A DNA stretch of 53,800 nucleotides, from assembly GCA_016192135.1 (NCBI GenBank), contig JACPUR010000007.1, forward strand, positions 1 to 53,800, in the 5' to 3' direction. Each line of letters begins with the position of its first letter. Position 1 is the stretch's first letter. Below, piece by piece: positions 1 to 8,075 of the stretch. The DNA is from Candidatus Tectomicrobia bacterium. Lineage in GTDB: Bacteria > UBA8248. The translations under genes were made by a program, and so were the position numbers. The notes beneath the pieces were generated by a model. It saw nothing but the letters and a program-made list of their open reading frames with translations. It was not told the DNA's origin and did not search any database.

Positions 1-940
1 GCTTCAGCTCCTCCACCGTCGACGTCGTCTCGGCCACCGCCGTGGCCGTCTCCGCCGCCCCCGAGGCCACCTGCGTCGTCCCCGCCAGGATCTCCCCCGC
101 CGAGGAACCCAATACGTTCACACCCTCCTGAAGATCACGGGTCGACTGCCGAAGGTTCTCTACCATCTTCCGGAACGTCTGCTGCAGGACCCCCACCTCG
201 TCCGCGCGGCCGTCGGCGGATACGCCGACGGTCAAGTCCCCGGCGGCCAGGCGCTCGGCCACGCCCGAAATCTCCTTGAGGGGGTTTGCAATAACCCGGC
301 CCATCCCCCCCACGGCCAGCACGGCTGCCACGACTGCGGCCAGCCCAAAGATCAAAATCAAACGAATCGCTTGATCGGCCCTTTCCTCGGCTTGGGCGAC
401 GGCGACTCGGGCCTGGGCCTCCACTTCATTTGTCATCTGCCCCACGATGGCCCGCATCTTTCTGTTCTGCTGATCCTGGATTCCGAGCATCAGCTGCCTT
501 GCGTCCTCGCTTTTGCCTTCATAGAGGAGAGGGATGATCTTCGCGTCCCGGGTCTCTGAGAACTCTTTTTGGACGGAGACAAATTCATTCAGCTTCGCGA
601 GGAGCGAGGGGATGTGCTTGTTCCGATCGAGGAGCTTCGGGATTTTCTCGGAATTCTCCTTGTGGCGTTCCTTGATCTCTTGATGCGAGTCATCGAACGC
701 CGCGCCCCTGGGGCGGGACAGCATCTCCAGGACTTCGGCCCGGATGCCATTCTGATTGGCCCGGATGTCCTTGAGGTCGTGCACGTTCGCCAGGTCAAGC
801 CGGTAGAGATTTTCAAGAGAGGAGCGCATCCCCGTGACGGCCACGTATGACGCGCTGCTCACGATGACCAGCAAGAGAACCATCATCCCGAAGCCGACGA
901 CGAGCTTCCCTCGCGTGCTCATATTCAGGAACCATTTCAT
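1..940 (-). CDS. Methyl-accepting chemotaxis receptor, 3' end outside the window
   Basis: Membrane chemoreceptor; 313 codons are visible and the rest lies beyond position 1. The ATG at 940 follows a GGGGGA ribosome site and lies 21 bases after the preceding cheW-like stop. Residues about 14-34 form a first membrane helix. Residues 35-190 are a helical extracytoplasmic region that fits the four-helix-bundle sensor class. Residues 191-213 are the second membrane helix, followed by a HAMP domain (NPLKEISGVAERL) and the start of the Ala/Thr/Glu-rich signalling coiled coil. The methylation region and hairpin tip are not visible. It is the last visible gene of a CheW-CheR-CheW-receptor operon, so it is probably the sensor of that pathway. 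The ligand is unknown. Confidence 0.9.
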   Translation of the reverse strand, partial: MKWFLNMSTRGKLVVGFGMMVLLLVIVSSASYVAVTGMRSSLENLYRLDLANVHDLKDIRANQNGIRAEVLEMLSRPRGAAFDDSHQEIKERHKENSEKIPKLLDRNKHIPSLLAKLNEFVSVQKEFSETRDAKIIPLLYEGKSEDARQLMLGIQDQQNRKMRAIVGQMTNEVEAQARVAVAQAEERADQAIRLILIFGLAAVVAAVLAVGGMGRVIANPLKEISGVAERLAAGDLTVGVSADGRADEVGVLQQTFRKMVENLRQSTRDLQEGVNVLGSSAGEILAGTTQVASGAAETATAVAETTSTVEELK

Positions 941-961
941 GGTCGTCCCCCTATCACCGGG

Positions 962-1591
962 TCAGCCGACTTCTTCGTTCACCATGATCCGGGGATCCCG
1001 GGCCAAGGCGTCCAAATCCAAAACCCCCACCATCTCTCTCGTCACCCCACGGATGAATTCCTCGCGGCCGCCGGCGAGGACCGCCGGAGGAGGTGACAGC
1101 TCGTTTGCCCCGACCCGTACGGTCCCATCGACTGCGTCGGCGGAAATCCCCAAGGTCATCCCGCCCGCCTTCACCACCACGGCGCGGCCCCCCTCCCCGG
1201 CCGCCTGCCCGGGAAACCCGGACAACCTCCGGATATCCAGGACCGGAAGGACGTGGCCGCGGTGGTTCACCACCCCGAGGATGACGGGCGGCGTGCAGGG
1301 GACGGACACCAAGTCTTGGACGGGGATCACCTCCACAACATGCTCCGTTTCAATTCCGTACCGCTCCCCCCCGAGGGCAAAAACGAGAAGGTCCAGGGTC
1401 GCGGTGACTTCCGGTGCCTTTTCCCGGGGCTGGGCGAAGCGTTTGGCCCTCTCCCGCAGAATCCGCTTCACCTCCTGCGGCGGAAGCTCGCCGCCCGCCT
1501 CAAGGGCGCGGCGGCTCTGTTCCAGGCGCGCGTGGATTTCCCTCCAATCGATCGCCGCTTCGGGGATTGGGCTTCCCTTGTCTGGCTTCAC
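962..1591 (-). CDS. cheW: CheW-like scaffold protein with N-terminal extension
   Basis: Coupling protein of 209 residues that links a chemoreceptor to a CheA-type kinase. Residues about 62-205 make one CheW domain, with the typical segments YGIETEHVVEVIP and VILGVVNHRGHVLPVLDIR. The first 60 residues are a charged helical extension not found in minimal CheW. The GTG start overlaps the stop of the CheR gene (GTGA) and has GAGAGGG four bases upstream, so the two are translationally coupled. A second CheW gene lies on the other side of cheR. Paired CheW genes around a TPR-bearing CheR are known from Wsp-like and other alternative-function chemosensory systems. Confidence 0.92.
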   Translation of the reverse strand: MKPDKGSPIPEAAIDWREIHARLEQSRRALEAGGELPPQEVKRILRERAKRFAQPREKAPEVTATLDLLVFALGGERYGIETEHVVEVIPVQDLVSVPCTPPVILGVVNHRGHVLPVLDIRRLSGFPGQAAGEGGRAVVVKAGGMTLGISADAVDGTVRVGANELSPPPAVLAGGREEFIRGVTREMVGVLDLDALARDPRIMVNEEVG

Positions 1592-3036
1592 CGGACCCTC
1601 TCCCGCCGCGGGACGCGCTGCGTTCCGTTTTGGCCGTCCATCGCCTGCAGCTCAAGACAGGCCCTCGCCGTTTCCCGAAGCCTCCGCGCCGTCAGGCCGT
1701 CGCAGCCGGGAACCACCTCGTCGTGCGGGACCGGCTCAAGCAGACGCACCACCGTCTCCATGGCCCGCCGCCCCTGCCGATGATCCCCCTGCCGGAGGAG
1801 GAGGCCGCCCAGGAGAAAGTGAGCCGGGACGGAATCCGGCGTCAGGTAGATGGCCGTGCGGAGGGCTTCCAGGGCGGCGGAGATCTCTCCCTGCTCCTGG
1901 CAGATCTCAGCGAGAAGGAGATAGGCCTCCGCATTGAGCCGCTCCTGCGCCAGCGCGGCCCCGCACAGTTGCCGCGCTTTCTCCAGCTCTCCCCGCCCGG
2001 CCAGCGTCCGGGCCTCCTGGAGGAGGGTTTCCGTCCCGGGCGCAGGTTCCGGCGCCTCTTCTTCGGAAAGGGCGCTCTGGAGCGGGACAACGGGGGTGAT
2101 GGTGACCGGTGGCGCTTCAATGGGGAGGAGCAGGTCCGGCCAGGCGGGTTCGGCAGGCTCTTCCTCCCAAGCGCGCGGAAGCGGCGGAATGGATGCGGGT
2201 CCATTGCGGTACAAGATGGCCCCCGGGAAGTTGGCGGGGGCCAGCGGGTGAAAGAGTTCCGTGGAGGCCTCGGCGGGGCTCACCGCGAGCCATCCCCCGG
2301 CTCCGAGCGCCCGCCGGAGCCGGGCCGTGGCCGCCCGCTGGGCCCCGCGGGTGAAGTACATGAGGACGTTCCGGCAGAGGATCAAGTCCATGGAGGACGT
2401 GTTGGTCAGCAGGGAGGGATAGACGTCCGCCGCCAGGTTGAGGGGGGCGAAGGCGACCATCCGGCGGATCCCCGGGTCCAGCTCGAAGGTCTGGGCATCC
2501 CGCCGGCGGAAGTGCCTGTCCCGGATCCACTGCGGGGTCTCGCGGAGGGACCATTCCCGGTAGAGCCCCCGGCGGGCGGATTCGAGGGCCTCCAGGTTGA
2601 TGTCCGTCGCCAGGACGGTCAGGGACCAGGCGGATCGGTCGGGGAGGAGGCGATCCAGCAGGATGGCGAGCGTGTAGGGTTCCTCCCCGGTGGAACACCC
2701 GGCGCTCCAGAGCCGAAGACGAAAGACCCCCTCCGCCCGGCGGGCCGCGATGAGGGCGGGAAGGACATCCTGTTCAAGCGCCTCGACGCTGGCACGGTCG
2801 CGGAAGAAGTAGGTTTCCCCCACCGTAAGCCAGCCGGCCAGCCGGCCCCATTCCTGGCTCTCGTCGGGCAAGGTCTCAATCCACGCCAGATACGCCTCCA
2901 GCGTCGGGAGCGGCGACGTCTTCCAAGCCCGCACGAGACCTTGTTCGAGATCCGCCTGGCGTCTTTCCCGGAAATCCAGGCCCAGCCGGCTGGCGGCCAA
3001 CTCTCGTGCCCGGGAACCGACGTCAGGCGCCAGCAT
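1588..3036 (-). CDS. CheR-type receptor methyltransferase with C-terminal TPR repeats
   Basis: SAM-dependent methyltransferase that would methylate glutamates of the receptor encoded downstream. The protein has about 482 residues. An N-terminal CheR helical domain is followed by the catalytic domain, whose SAM-binding motif SAGCSTGEEPYTLA lies near residue 110-125. A Pro/Glu-rich linker then leads to about three TPR units (roughly residues 340-440, for example ELEKARQLCGAAL and AYLLLAEICQEQGE). TPR-tailed CheR proteins such as WspC or FrzF are known from alternative-function pathways. The ATG at 3036 has GGGGAG eight bases upstream and overlaps the stop of the upstream cheW; a GTG one codon earlier is also possible. 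Confidence 0.93.
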   Translation of the reverse strand: MLAPDVGSRARELAASRLGLDFRERRQADLEQGLVRAWKTSPLPTLEAYLAWIETLPDESQEWGRLAGWLTVGETYFFRDRASVEALEQDVLPALIAARRAEGVFRLRLWSAGCSTGEEPYTLAILLDRLLPDRSAWSLTVLATDINLEALESARRGLYREWSLRETPQWIRDRHFRRRDAQTFELDPGIRRMVAFAPLNLAADVYPSLLTNTSSMDLILCRNVLMYFTRGAQRAATARLRRALGAGGWLAVSPAEASTELFHPLAPANFPGAILYRNGPASIPPLPRAWEEEPAEPAWPDLLLPIEAPPVTITPVVPLQSALSEEEAPEPAPGTETLLQEARTLAGRGELEKARQLCGAALAQERLNAEAYLLLAEICQEQGEISAALEALRTAIYLTPDSVPAHFLLGGLLLRQGDHRQGRRAMETVVRLLEPVPHDEVVPGCDGLTARRLRETARACLELQAMDGQNGTQRVPRRERVR

Positions 3037-3515
3037 CACGTCTTCTCCCCTTCGAGAGCCTCGGTCAGCTGCCGCTCTTCCTCCAGGGAGAAAAAAGCGT
3101 CCAGGTCGTGAATGAGAAGAAGACCGTCCGGCAGGGCAACGACCCCCGCGACGTGGCCAATCCCGGGGAGGATGGAGTCCGGAGGTTTGACAGCGTCGGC
3201 ATTCGCCTCCACCACGCCGAGCGCTTCATCCACGGGCAACGCCAGTACCCGGCGGGTGGAACGCGCAATCACCAAGTGCGTCGACAGGCCGTAGCCGCGG
3301 GGCGGGAAGCCGAAGCGCCGCCGGACATCCAAGACAGGCACGACCTGCCCGTGAAGGTTGATGACCCCCATGGCCGAGGCAGGGGCCTTGGGAAGGGGAG
3401 AGACCGCAACGAGCGGGAGAACGCGATCGACCCGCTCCAAGGGGAGACCGTAACGATTCCCGTCGATGAGAAAGGCGACCAGCCGGATGAGAGAATCGGC
3501 AACTTGGGAAACCAT
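3036..3515 (-). CDS. cheW: CheW-like scaffold protein, first gene of the chemosensory operon
   Basis: A CheW of about 159 residues, with the core segments YGLPLERVDRVLPLVAVSPLP and AMGVINLHGQVVPVLDVR typical of the double beta-barrel fold. The C-terminal region (GIGHVAGVVALPDGLLLIHD) resembles CheW proteins that contact receptors and kinase. I chose the ATG at 3515 because GAGGG lies eight bases upstream; a GTG at 3521 is in frame but too close to that site. It begins an operon running toward the window start. No CheA or CheB is visible; they would be expected beyond the receptor gene. Confidence 0.9.
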   Translation of the reverse strand: MVSQVADSLIRLVAFLIDGNRYGLPLERVDRVLPLVAVSPLPKAPASAMGVINLHGQVVPVLDVRRRFGFPPRGYGLSTHLVIARSTRRVLALPVDEALGVVEANADAVKPPDSILPGIGHVAGVVALPDGLLLIHDLDAFFSLEEERQLTEALEGEKT

Positions 3516-4304
3516 GCCCACGTCCCTCAGCGATAGAGACTACCATCGGTGAGCCACAAGAAATAACTCGCTTTCAGAACACCATGGGATGGAAACATGG
3601 GCCGATTCTTCCGAAAGACAAAATATCAGAAAAATCAATTTCGGGACATTGACAACGAGGCCACGCTAATCCCCACCATGGCTTTGCAGTGCGTGTCAGC
3701 CCGTTAACGGCGCCTCTTCCATTCTTATATGAAAGTTTAATTTCTGAATATCAACTATATTCCCATTCCTTGATGGGTCTCCCCGTCCGGCGGTCCACGG
3801 GCATCCAGCCACCTGATAAGCCGCCCTCCGGCCCCCCGGGCGACGGCGGCGTCCAGCTCCCCGCAGCGGTGGCCCAGGTGCCGCGCCAAGTTCCACTCAC
3901 TTCCGTAGCCCTTGCCCATCCGCCATAGGATTCCCTGAATCTGCCAGCTACGGTTTTAGAATTTTTGCTATCGCAAACTCCTCCCACCTTGACCTCACGG
4001 AATTTCACGCTTTTTCTCATATCATGGTATTTTGCGCCGATTTGCTATGAATTTCCGCTTTTTCACGGAGTTTTACGGGCATTTTCGGCCAATTTGAACC
4101 GAAAAATCCGCCAAATCATTTCGTAAATTACATTTGTCATTTGCGAAATGGCCGGGCAAAAAAGGGTTTCCGCGTGATTTTGCGGGGATTTTACAGAATC
4201 TGGGCCCGGCGGCTTCTCCCGGGCGCAAGGCATCGATGGCGGGGCGTTTCTCCTCAGCGCCATAAGGCCAAGGATCCCCATGATTCGCCGCGTCTCTTCC
4301 GCCC
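3516..4304. other. AT-richer intergenic stretch
   Basis: This 789-base gap is much richer in A and T than its surroundings, with runs such as AAAAATC and TTTTTCTC. It contains the 54-codon ORF at 3755-3919. A possible hairpin without a T-tract (GCCCGG/CCGGGC, near 4203-4228) lies downstream of the DUF481 gene stop. I see no RNA gene and no convincing sigma-54 or FliA promoter. The composition and the orphan ORF suggest an old insertion or decayed gene. Confidence 0.4.
3755..3919 (-). CDS. Small hypothetical ORF, possibly the 5' remnant of a larger gene
   Basis: An ATG at 3919 opens a 54-residue frame beginning MGKGYGSEWNLARHLGHRCG and ending at TAG. The start looks like a true protein N-terminus: Gly/Tyr-rich, then an amphipathic helix. 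The frame stops abruptly after a Pro/Gly-rich segment. No upstream ribosome site is strong. I cannot assign a family. The compositional break around it and the lack of any continuation in other frames suggest a truncated relic rather than a complete small protein. Confidence 0.3.
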   Translation of the reverse strand: MGKGYGSEWNLARHLGHRCGELDAAVARGAGGRLIRWLDARGPPDGETHQGMGI

Positions 4305-5354
4305 CTAAAACGTCAGCTCCAGGTTCGAGAGGAGCGTGAAGTCGTTGCGCTCGCTTCCGGGGGCGGGGGTGTTGTCGAACCGATCCTGTCCCGAGAAGAC
4401 GAAGCTCAGGTTCGCCCGGAGGGGGACCCGCAGCGCCACCTCCGCACGGGCGATGAAGTCGTCCCCGGCCTCGAGGCCCTGGATGTACTCCGCGCTGGCC
4501 TCCAGGCGGATCCCCCTGGGGAACATGGTCCGGAAGAAGGTGCCCGCCCGGACGTTCAGCTGCTCGTCCCTCCGGCCTCCCTGAAAGCGGGTGAGCTGGA
4601 AGCCGGGGCCCGACTCGAGATCCAGGCGCGTCTCCCCGAAATCGATGATCCGGTAGCCCAGGCCGGCGCTGGTCTCGGAGTGGAGGCTGATGTCCGCGAT
4701 CTGGTCGTTCTCCAGCCTCTCGCGGAAGAAGGAGTACCAGGGACGGGCGAAGAAATGGGAGAAGTGCAGGTCCCCCTCGGACTTGTCGGCCGTGGCCTTG
4801 CCGTCCAGCTCCTCGAAAAGGTAGGCGCCCTTGAGCCGGAACTCGCTCCGGTAGGTCTCCCGGATGAGGCGCCCCCGCATGTTGTAGCCGAGGGAGTCCG
4901 AGTTGCCCTGCTTCATGGAGAGCCCCCCGCCGAGCGAACCGGTCAGCAGGGGCGCCTCCACGCCCCGCACCCGCACCCGCCAGAGGGCCTCGTTCGCGAT
5001 CTTCCGGGACACCTCCCCCTGCCGGAAGGTGACCGAGTCCGGGGTGACGCCCACGACCTCTCCCTCCAGCTCCTCCCCCGTCTTCAGGATGGCCCGGGAG
5101 GGCAGCGGGGGCTCGAACCGGTCGATCCCCTCCCGCGCCACCCAGACCTTGCCCAGGTGCTTCGTCTCCACCACGACCGCCTTGCTGTCGATGTCGATGA
5201 TGCGGCCGGTGAGCAGGTCCCCGTTCTTCAGGTAGATCCGGGCCGGCGTCCCCGGCTCGGCCGCGCGGGCCGGGCCGGCCGCCGCGAGGGCCGCGAGGAG
5301 CGCCAGGCACAAGGCGAGGATATGCGCGCGCATCGTGAAACGCGGAAACGGCAT
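4305..5354 (-). CDS. DUF481 (YdiY-like) outer-membrane beta-barrel protein
   Basis: Exported protein of 349 residues. A signal peptide with a hydrophobic core (ILALCLALLAALAAAGPARA) ends near residue 32. Residues about 36-90 and 93-140 look like two tandem small beta-barrel modules (LKNGDLLTGRIIDIDS and LKTGEELEGEVVGVTPDS). From about residue 145 the pattern GGLSMKQGNSDS followed by alternating aromatic strands matches the DUF481 barrel, and the chain ends in LELTF with a terminal Phe typical of outer-membrane insertion. The ATG at 5354 has GGAGG five bases upstream; an in-frame GTG six bases earlier would overlap that site. It appears to be monocistronic. The function is unknown; the E. coli relative is described as a stress-related membrane protein. 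Confidence 0.85.
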   Translation of the reverse strand: MPFPRFTMRAHILALCLALLAALAAAGPARAAEPGTPARIYLKNGDLLTGRIIDIDSKAVVVETKHLGKVWVAREGIDRFEPPLPSRAILKTGEELEGEVVGVTPDSVTFRQGEVSRKIANEALWRVRVRGVEAPLLTGSLGGGLSMKQGNSDSLGYNMRGRLIRETYRSEFRLKGAYLFEELDGKATADKSEGDLHFSHFFARPWYSFFRERLENDQIADISLHSETSAGLGYRIIDFGETRLDLESGPGFQLTRFQGGRRDEQLNVRAGTFFRTMFPRGIRLEASAEYIQGLEAGDDFIARAEVALRVPLRANLSFVFSGQDRFDNTPAPGSERNDFTLLSNLELTF

Positions 5355-5507
5355 GGACACCTCCGGAACTGGGCGAAGGAGCGGCTTTAAGAGTTGGGGT
5401 GTTCAGGCGGCGTAGCCGGGTTTCAACCGCGGAAAATCGGATCGGATTCTGTCACAGCGGGAGGGGAATTGCGACGCCGGAGCCCGCCTCTTGACCGAAC
5501 AGAGGGC

Positions 5508-5541
5508 AAAAAAAGAAGGCCCCCCGCAGGGAGGCCTTCTG
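5508..5541 (-). terminator. Rho-independent terminator of the OprB-like gene
   Basis: On the minus strand AGAAGGCC, an 11-base spacer and GGCCTTCT are followed directly by seven T residues. The hairpin starts about 25 bases after the porin stop codon, the right place to end that transcript. Confidence 0.8.
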
Positions 5542-5565
5542 AAAACCGGAAAGGACGGGGCGCCG

Positions 5566-6861
5566 CTAGAAATCCACCTGGAGCCGCGCCCCGATCACCC
5601 AGAAAAGGTCCTCACGCTCGCCCGCGCGGTCGTCCACCACCTGGAGGATGGGGCTCAGGTGGAACTTATCGGTGAAGTGCCAGCGGTAGTAGACCTCGTA
5701 CACTTTCTCGTTTCGGACCGGCCGGGCGGGGGCGGCCCGCTTGGCCGGCTTGATCTCGCCGTAGGCCAGGCCCAGCGCGTCCTCCGGGCGCCCCGGCAGG
5801 ATCTTCATGATCTGAAAGCCGGCCATCCAGGCGGCCTGGGTGTCGTAGTTCACGTTGGCGGAGTCGCGGTAGCCGATGCGGAAGAAGGCGCCCAGCCAGC
5901 CGGCGAGCTCCTGGTCGAGGCTCACGCCCGCGCCGTGGGCGGTGTAGCGGCGGAGCCCGCCGGACTCGCGGGCCCGCTGCCCCGCGCCGTCGGCGAAGGC
6001 CCAGACGCGGTAGCCGCCCGGCCGGCCGAGGAGCTTGGGCGTGACGCCGATCTCCACGACGCCGTAGACGTCCTCGAAGAAGCGGTTGGTGGTCCGGGCG
6101 TCCCGGTCGCGGTCGCCGTTCTGGAACCCGGCCTCGACGTAGAGCCACTCGGGGATCACCTCATAGCGGATGCGGGCGCCCGGGCCGTTCTCGGGGTTGC
6201 TCAGGATGGCGTTGTTCACGAAGGCGCCGGTCAGGAACTGGAGCGTCTCGTCGTTGGCGTAGGCGTTGGTGTCCACGTAGTTGGTGAGGTCGATCTTGCC
6301 CGCGGTGAGGACGAGGCGCTCCCCGAGGAAGGCAGCCTCGATGTAGGCCTCGAGGATGGTCACCGTGTCGTTCGTGGTGCCCAGGTCCCCGTTCAGGCCC
6401 GCGAGGGTGGGGAAGCGATCGTCCGGGCCGTTGCCGCCGATGGCCTCGAGGTCCAGGACCAGCCGGACGTTGTTCAGGGGCTTATAGGTCAGGATGAGAT
6501 CGAAGGAGCCGCCGGCGAAGCTCTCGTCCCCGCCCAGGGAGCGCGGGGCCCCCGAGGTGGACTGGAGGGTGCCGGTGGCTCCGCCCGAGATCTCGATCTT
6601 GGAGAGCGCCTCGACCGACTTCCGGAGGTCGGCCAGGGGCGCGAGCTGCTTCTCCTGCCGCTCGGCCTGGGCCTTCCGGGCCTTCTGCTCCTCCTGGACG
6701 GCCTGGAGCTGCTCCTTGAGGGCGTTGAGCTGCCGCTCCAGGCTCTGGATGCGCTCCTGGAGCGCCTCGGCCGGCTGCGCCCCGGCGGGCGGCGGCCAGG
6801 ACACGACGGCGGCACAGAGCAGGGCCGCGCCGAGCACATTCGGCATTCTCGAGCCTTTCAC
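5566..6861 (-). CDS. OprB-family-like outer-membrane porin with N-terminal coiled coil
   Basis: Outer-membrane channel of 431 residues. After a signal peptide cleaved near PPPAGAQ comes a coiled coil of about 60 residues (ERIQSLERQLNALKEQLQAV), then a barrel (about residues 100-431) with the segments LEAYIEAAFLGERLVLTAGK and ending GARLQVDF with a C-terminal Phe. These traits match carbohydrate-selective porins with a trimerising coiled-coil stalk. I chose the GTG at 6861: AGAGGAG lies six bases upstream and the N-terminus VKGSR supplies the positive charge a signal peptide needs. The ATG at 6846 would lack it. A terminator follows at 5508-5541. The substrate cannot be told from sequence. Confidence 0.82.
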   Translation of the reverse strand: MKGSRMPNVLGAALLCAAVVSWPPPAGAQPAEALQERIQSLERQLNALKEQLQAVQEEQKARKAQAERQEKQLAPLADLRKSVEALSKIEISGGATGTLQSTSGAPRSLGGDESFAGGSFDLILTYKPLNNVRLVLDLEAIGGNGPDDRFPTLAGLNGDLGTTNDTVTILEAYIEAAFLGERLVLTAGKIDLTNYVDTNAYANDETLQFLTGAFVNNAILSNPENGPGARIRYEVIPEWLYVEAGFQNGDRDRDARTTNRFFEDVYGVVEIGVTPKLLGRPGGYRVWAFADGAGQRARESGGLRRYTAHGAGVSLDQELAGWLGAFFRIGYRDSANVNYDTQAAWMAGFQIMKILPGRPEDALGLAYGEIKPAKRAAPARPVRNEKVYEVYYRWHFTDKFHLSPILQVVDDRAGEREDLFWVIGARLQVDF

Positions 6862-7017
6862 ACGTAACTCCTCTTCCGGTGGATGGGGGCCCGCAAATCG
6901 CGCCACGATACCGGAATGGGAAACTGAATTCACGGCCTCCGGACGGAGCGGGGCCGATATCCGGCCGGCGGGGGTGCGGCCGTGCCGCGCCGGCCGTCCC
7001 CCCGGTCCCCGACGGAC

Positions 7018-7782
7018 TTACTTCGCGGGCAAGGTGGCGGAGTAGGCCAAGATATCCAGCGCGTCTTGCAGGTTCCACCCGAGCTCCACCCCGGCGGGCA
7101 TGGGCGGCTCCGCCCCCGGATGGCCGGTGCGGACCTTGTGCACGAACTCCCAGGGGTTCGCCTTGGCGACGGTGCCCACATACTCCGGCTTGTCCGGCTT
7201 CCCGAAGTTCAGCTTCTTTCCGTCCGGCCCGTGGCAGGCGGCGCACATGGCGGACAATTGCTGCCCCCGGGCCGAGTCGGCCTTGAGGGGTTTCTTCGCC
7301 TTGGCGTCAATCGCCGGAGCCAGATCCACCAGTCCGTGCTTCAAAAAGATGGCGAGGTTCGTCAGCGCGGCGTCATCCAGGCCGGCGGAGAAGTTGTGCT
7401 TGGGGTTGGCGGCGCCCTTCAGGGCGTCCTTGATCTGGTCCACGCTCTTGGCCCGGACAGCCATGAGTCCCGTGAAGCCGGTGCGGTGGGAGCCGGAGCC
7501 GTAGGCGCCGTCCTTGCCGCGGTAGTCCCAGCCGTGGCACTCCTTGCACCGCCATGTGGCCGGGCCCTTCAGCTTGTTGGTGGTCTGGAGCGCCCACAGG
7601 GGATGGTCCCCTGAGGGCTCCTTCGCCCCGGGCACCGCCTTCCACCATTTGTCATAGAGCCTGCCGCCCAGGGCGATGGCGCCCGGCGACGGAGCCTGCG
7701 CGACGGCGGCCGTGACGGACCCGAAACCGGCACCGAGAAAGCAGACCAGCGCCGCGGCAACCCAGGTGCACCTTATCCTCAT
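7018..7782 (-). CDS. Periplasmic diheme cytochrome c
   Basis: Electron-transfer protein of 254 residues with an N-terminal signal peptide (RIRCTWVAAALVCFLGAGFG). Two heme-c attachment motifs are visible: CKECH near residue 80 and CAACH near residue 168. Candidate distal Met ligands lie near the C-terminus (EPPMPAG). The ATG at 7782 has GGAGGG seven bases upstream; the longer frame starting at 7812 has no advantage. It lies downstream of a terminator for the barrel gene, so it probably has its own promoter, though I cannot pick one. CcdA at the other end of the window could support its maturation. Redox partner unknown. Confidence 0.88.
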   Translation of the reverse strand: MRIRCTWVAAALVCFLGAGFGSVTAAVAQAPSPGAIALGGRLYDKWWKAVPGAKEPSGDHPLWALQTTNKLKGPATWRCKECHGWDYRGKDGAYGSGSHRTGFTGLMAVRAKSVDQIKDALKGAANPKHNFSAGLDDAALTNLAIFLKHGLVDLAPAIDAKAKKPLKADSARGQQLSAMCAACHGPDGKKLNFGKPDKPEYVGTVAKANPWEFVHKVRTGHPGAEPPMPAGVELGWNLQDALDILAYSATLPAK

Positions 7783-7926
7783 CTCACATCCCTCCATTCG
7801 AGCGCGGACCATGCCCGCTCCTTCGGGAGCAGCGCGGCCGAATTTATGATTGCAAGACCCTCAAATCCCATATTCGTATATATTGCGCTTTTCCCCCCGC
7901 GGAATCATCCAAGCGGGCTATTCCGG

Positions 7927-7959
7927 AAAAAAGAGGGCTACCCGCCGGATAGCCCTTTT
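7927..7959. terminator. Bidirectional-looking terminator between barrel and cytochrome genes
   Basis: GGGCTA, a 9-base loop and TAGCCC form a hairpin with TTTT on the plus side and an A-run (T-run on the minus strand) on the other. It lies about 120 bases after the barrel gene stop at 8076. A second, weaker minus-strand hairpin (8004-8023, with two G-U pairs, followed by TTTCTTTT) lies closer to that gene. Confidence 0.6.
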
Positions 7960-8075
7960 GGGCCAGGCCTTCGTGCCTCAGGGATGTGAACGCGGAAAAG
8001 AAAGAGCCCCCGAGAAGGGACCCTTTCAGGCGGGACGGCTGAAGAGGCGAACGGGGCGGGCGAGCCCCCCGCCGA

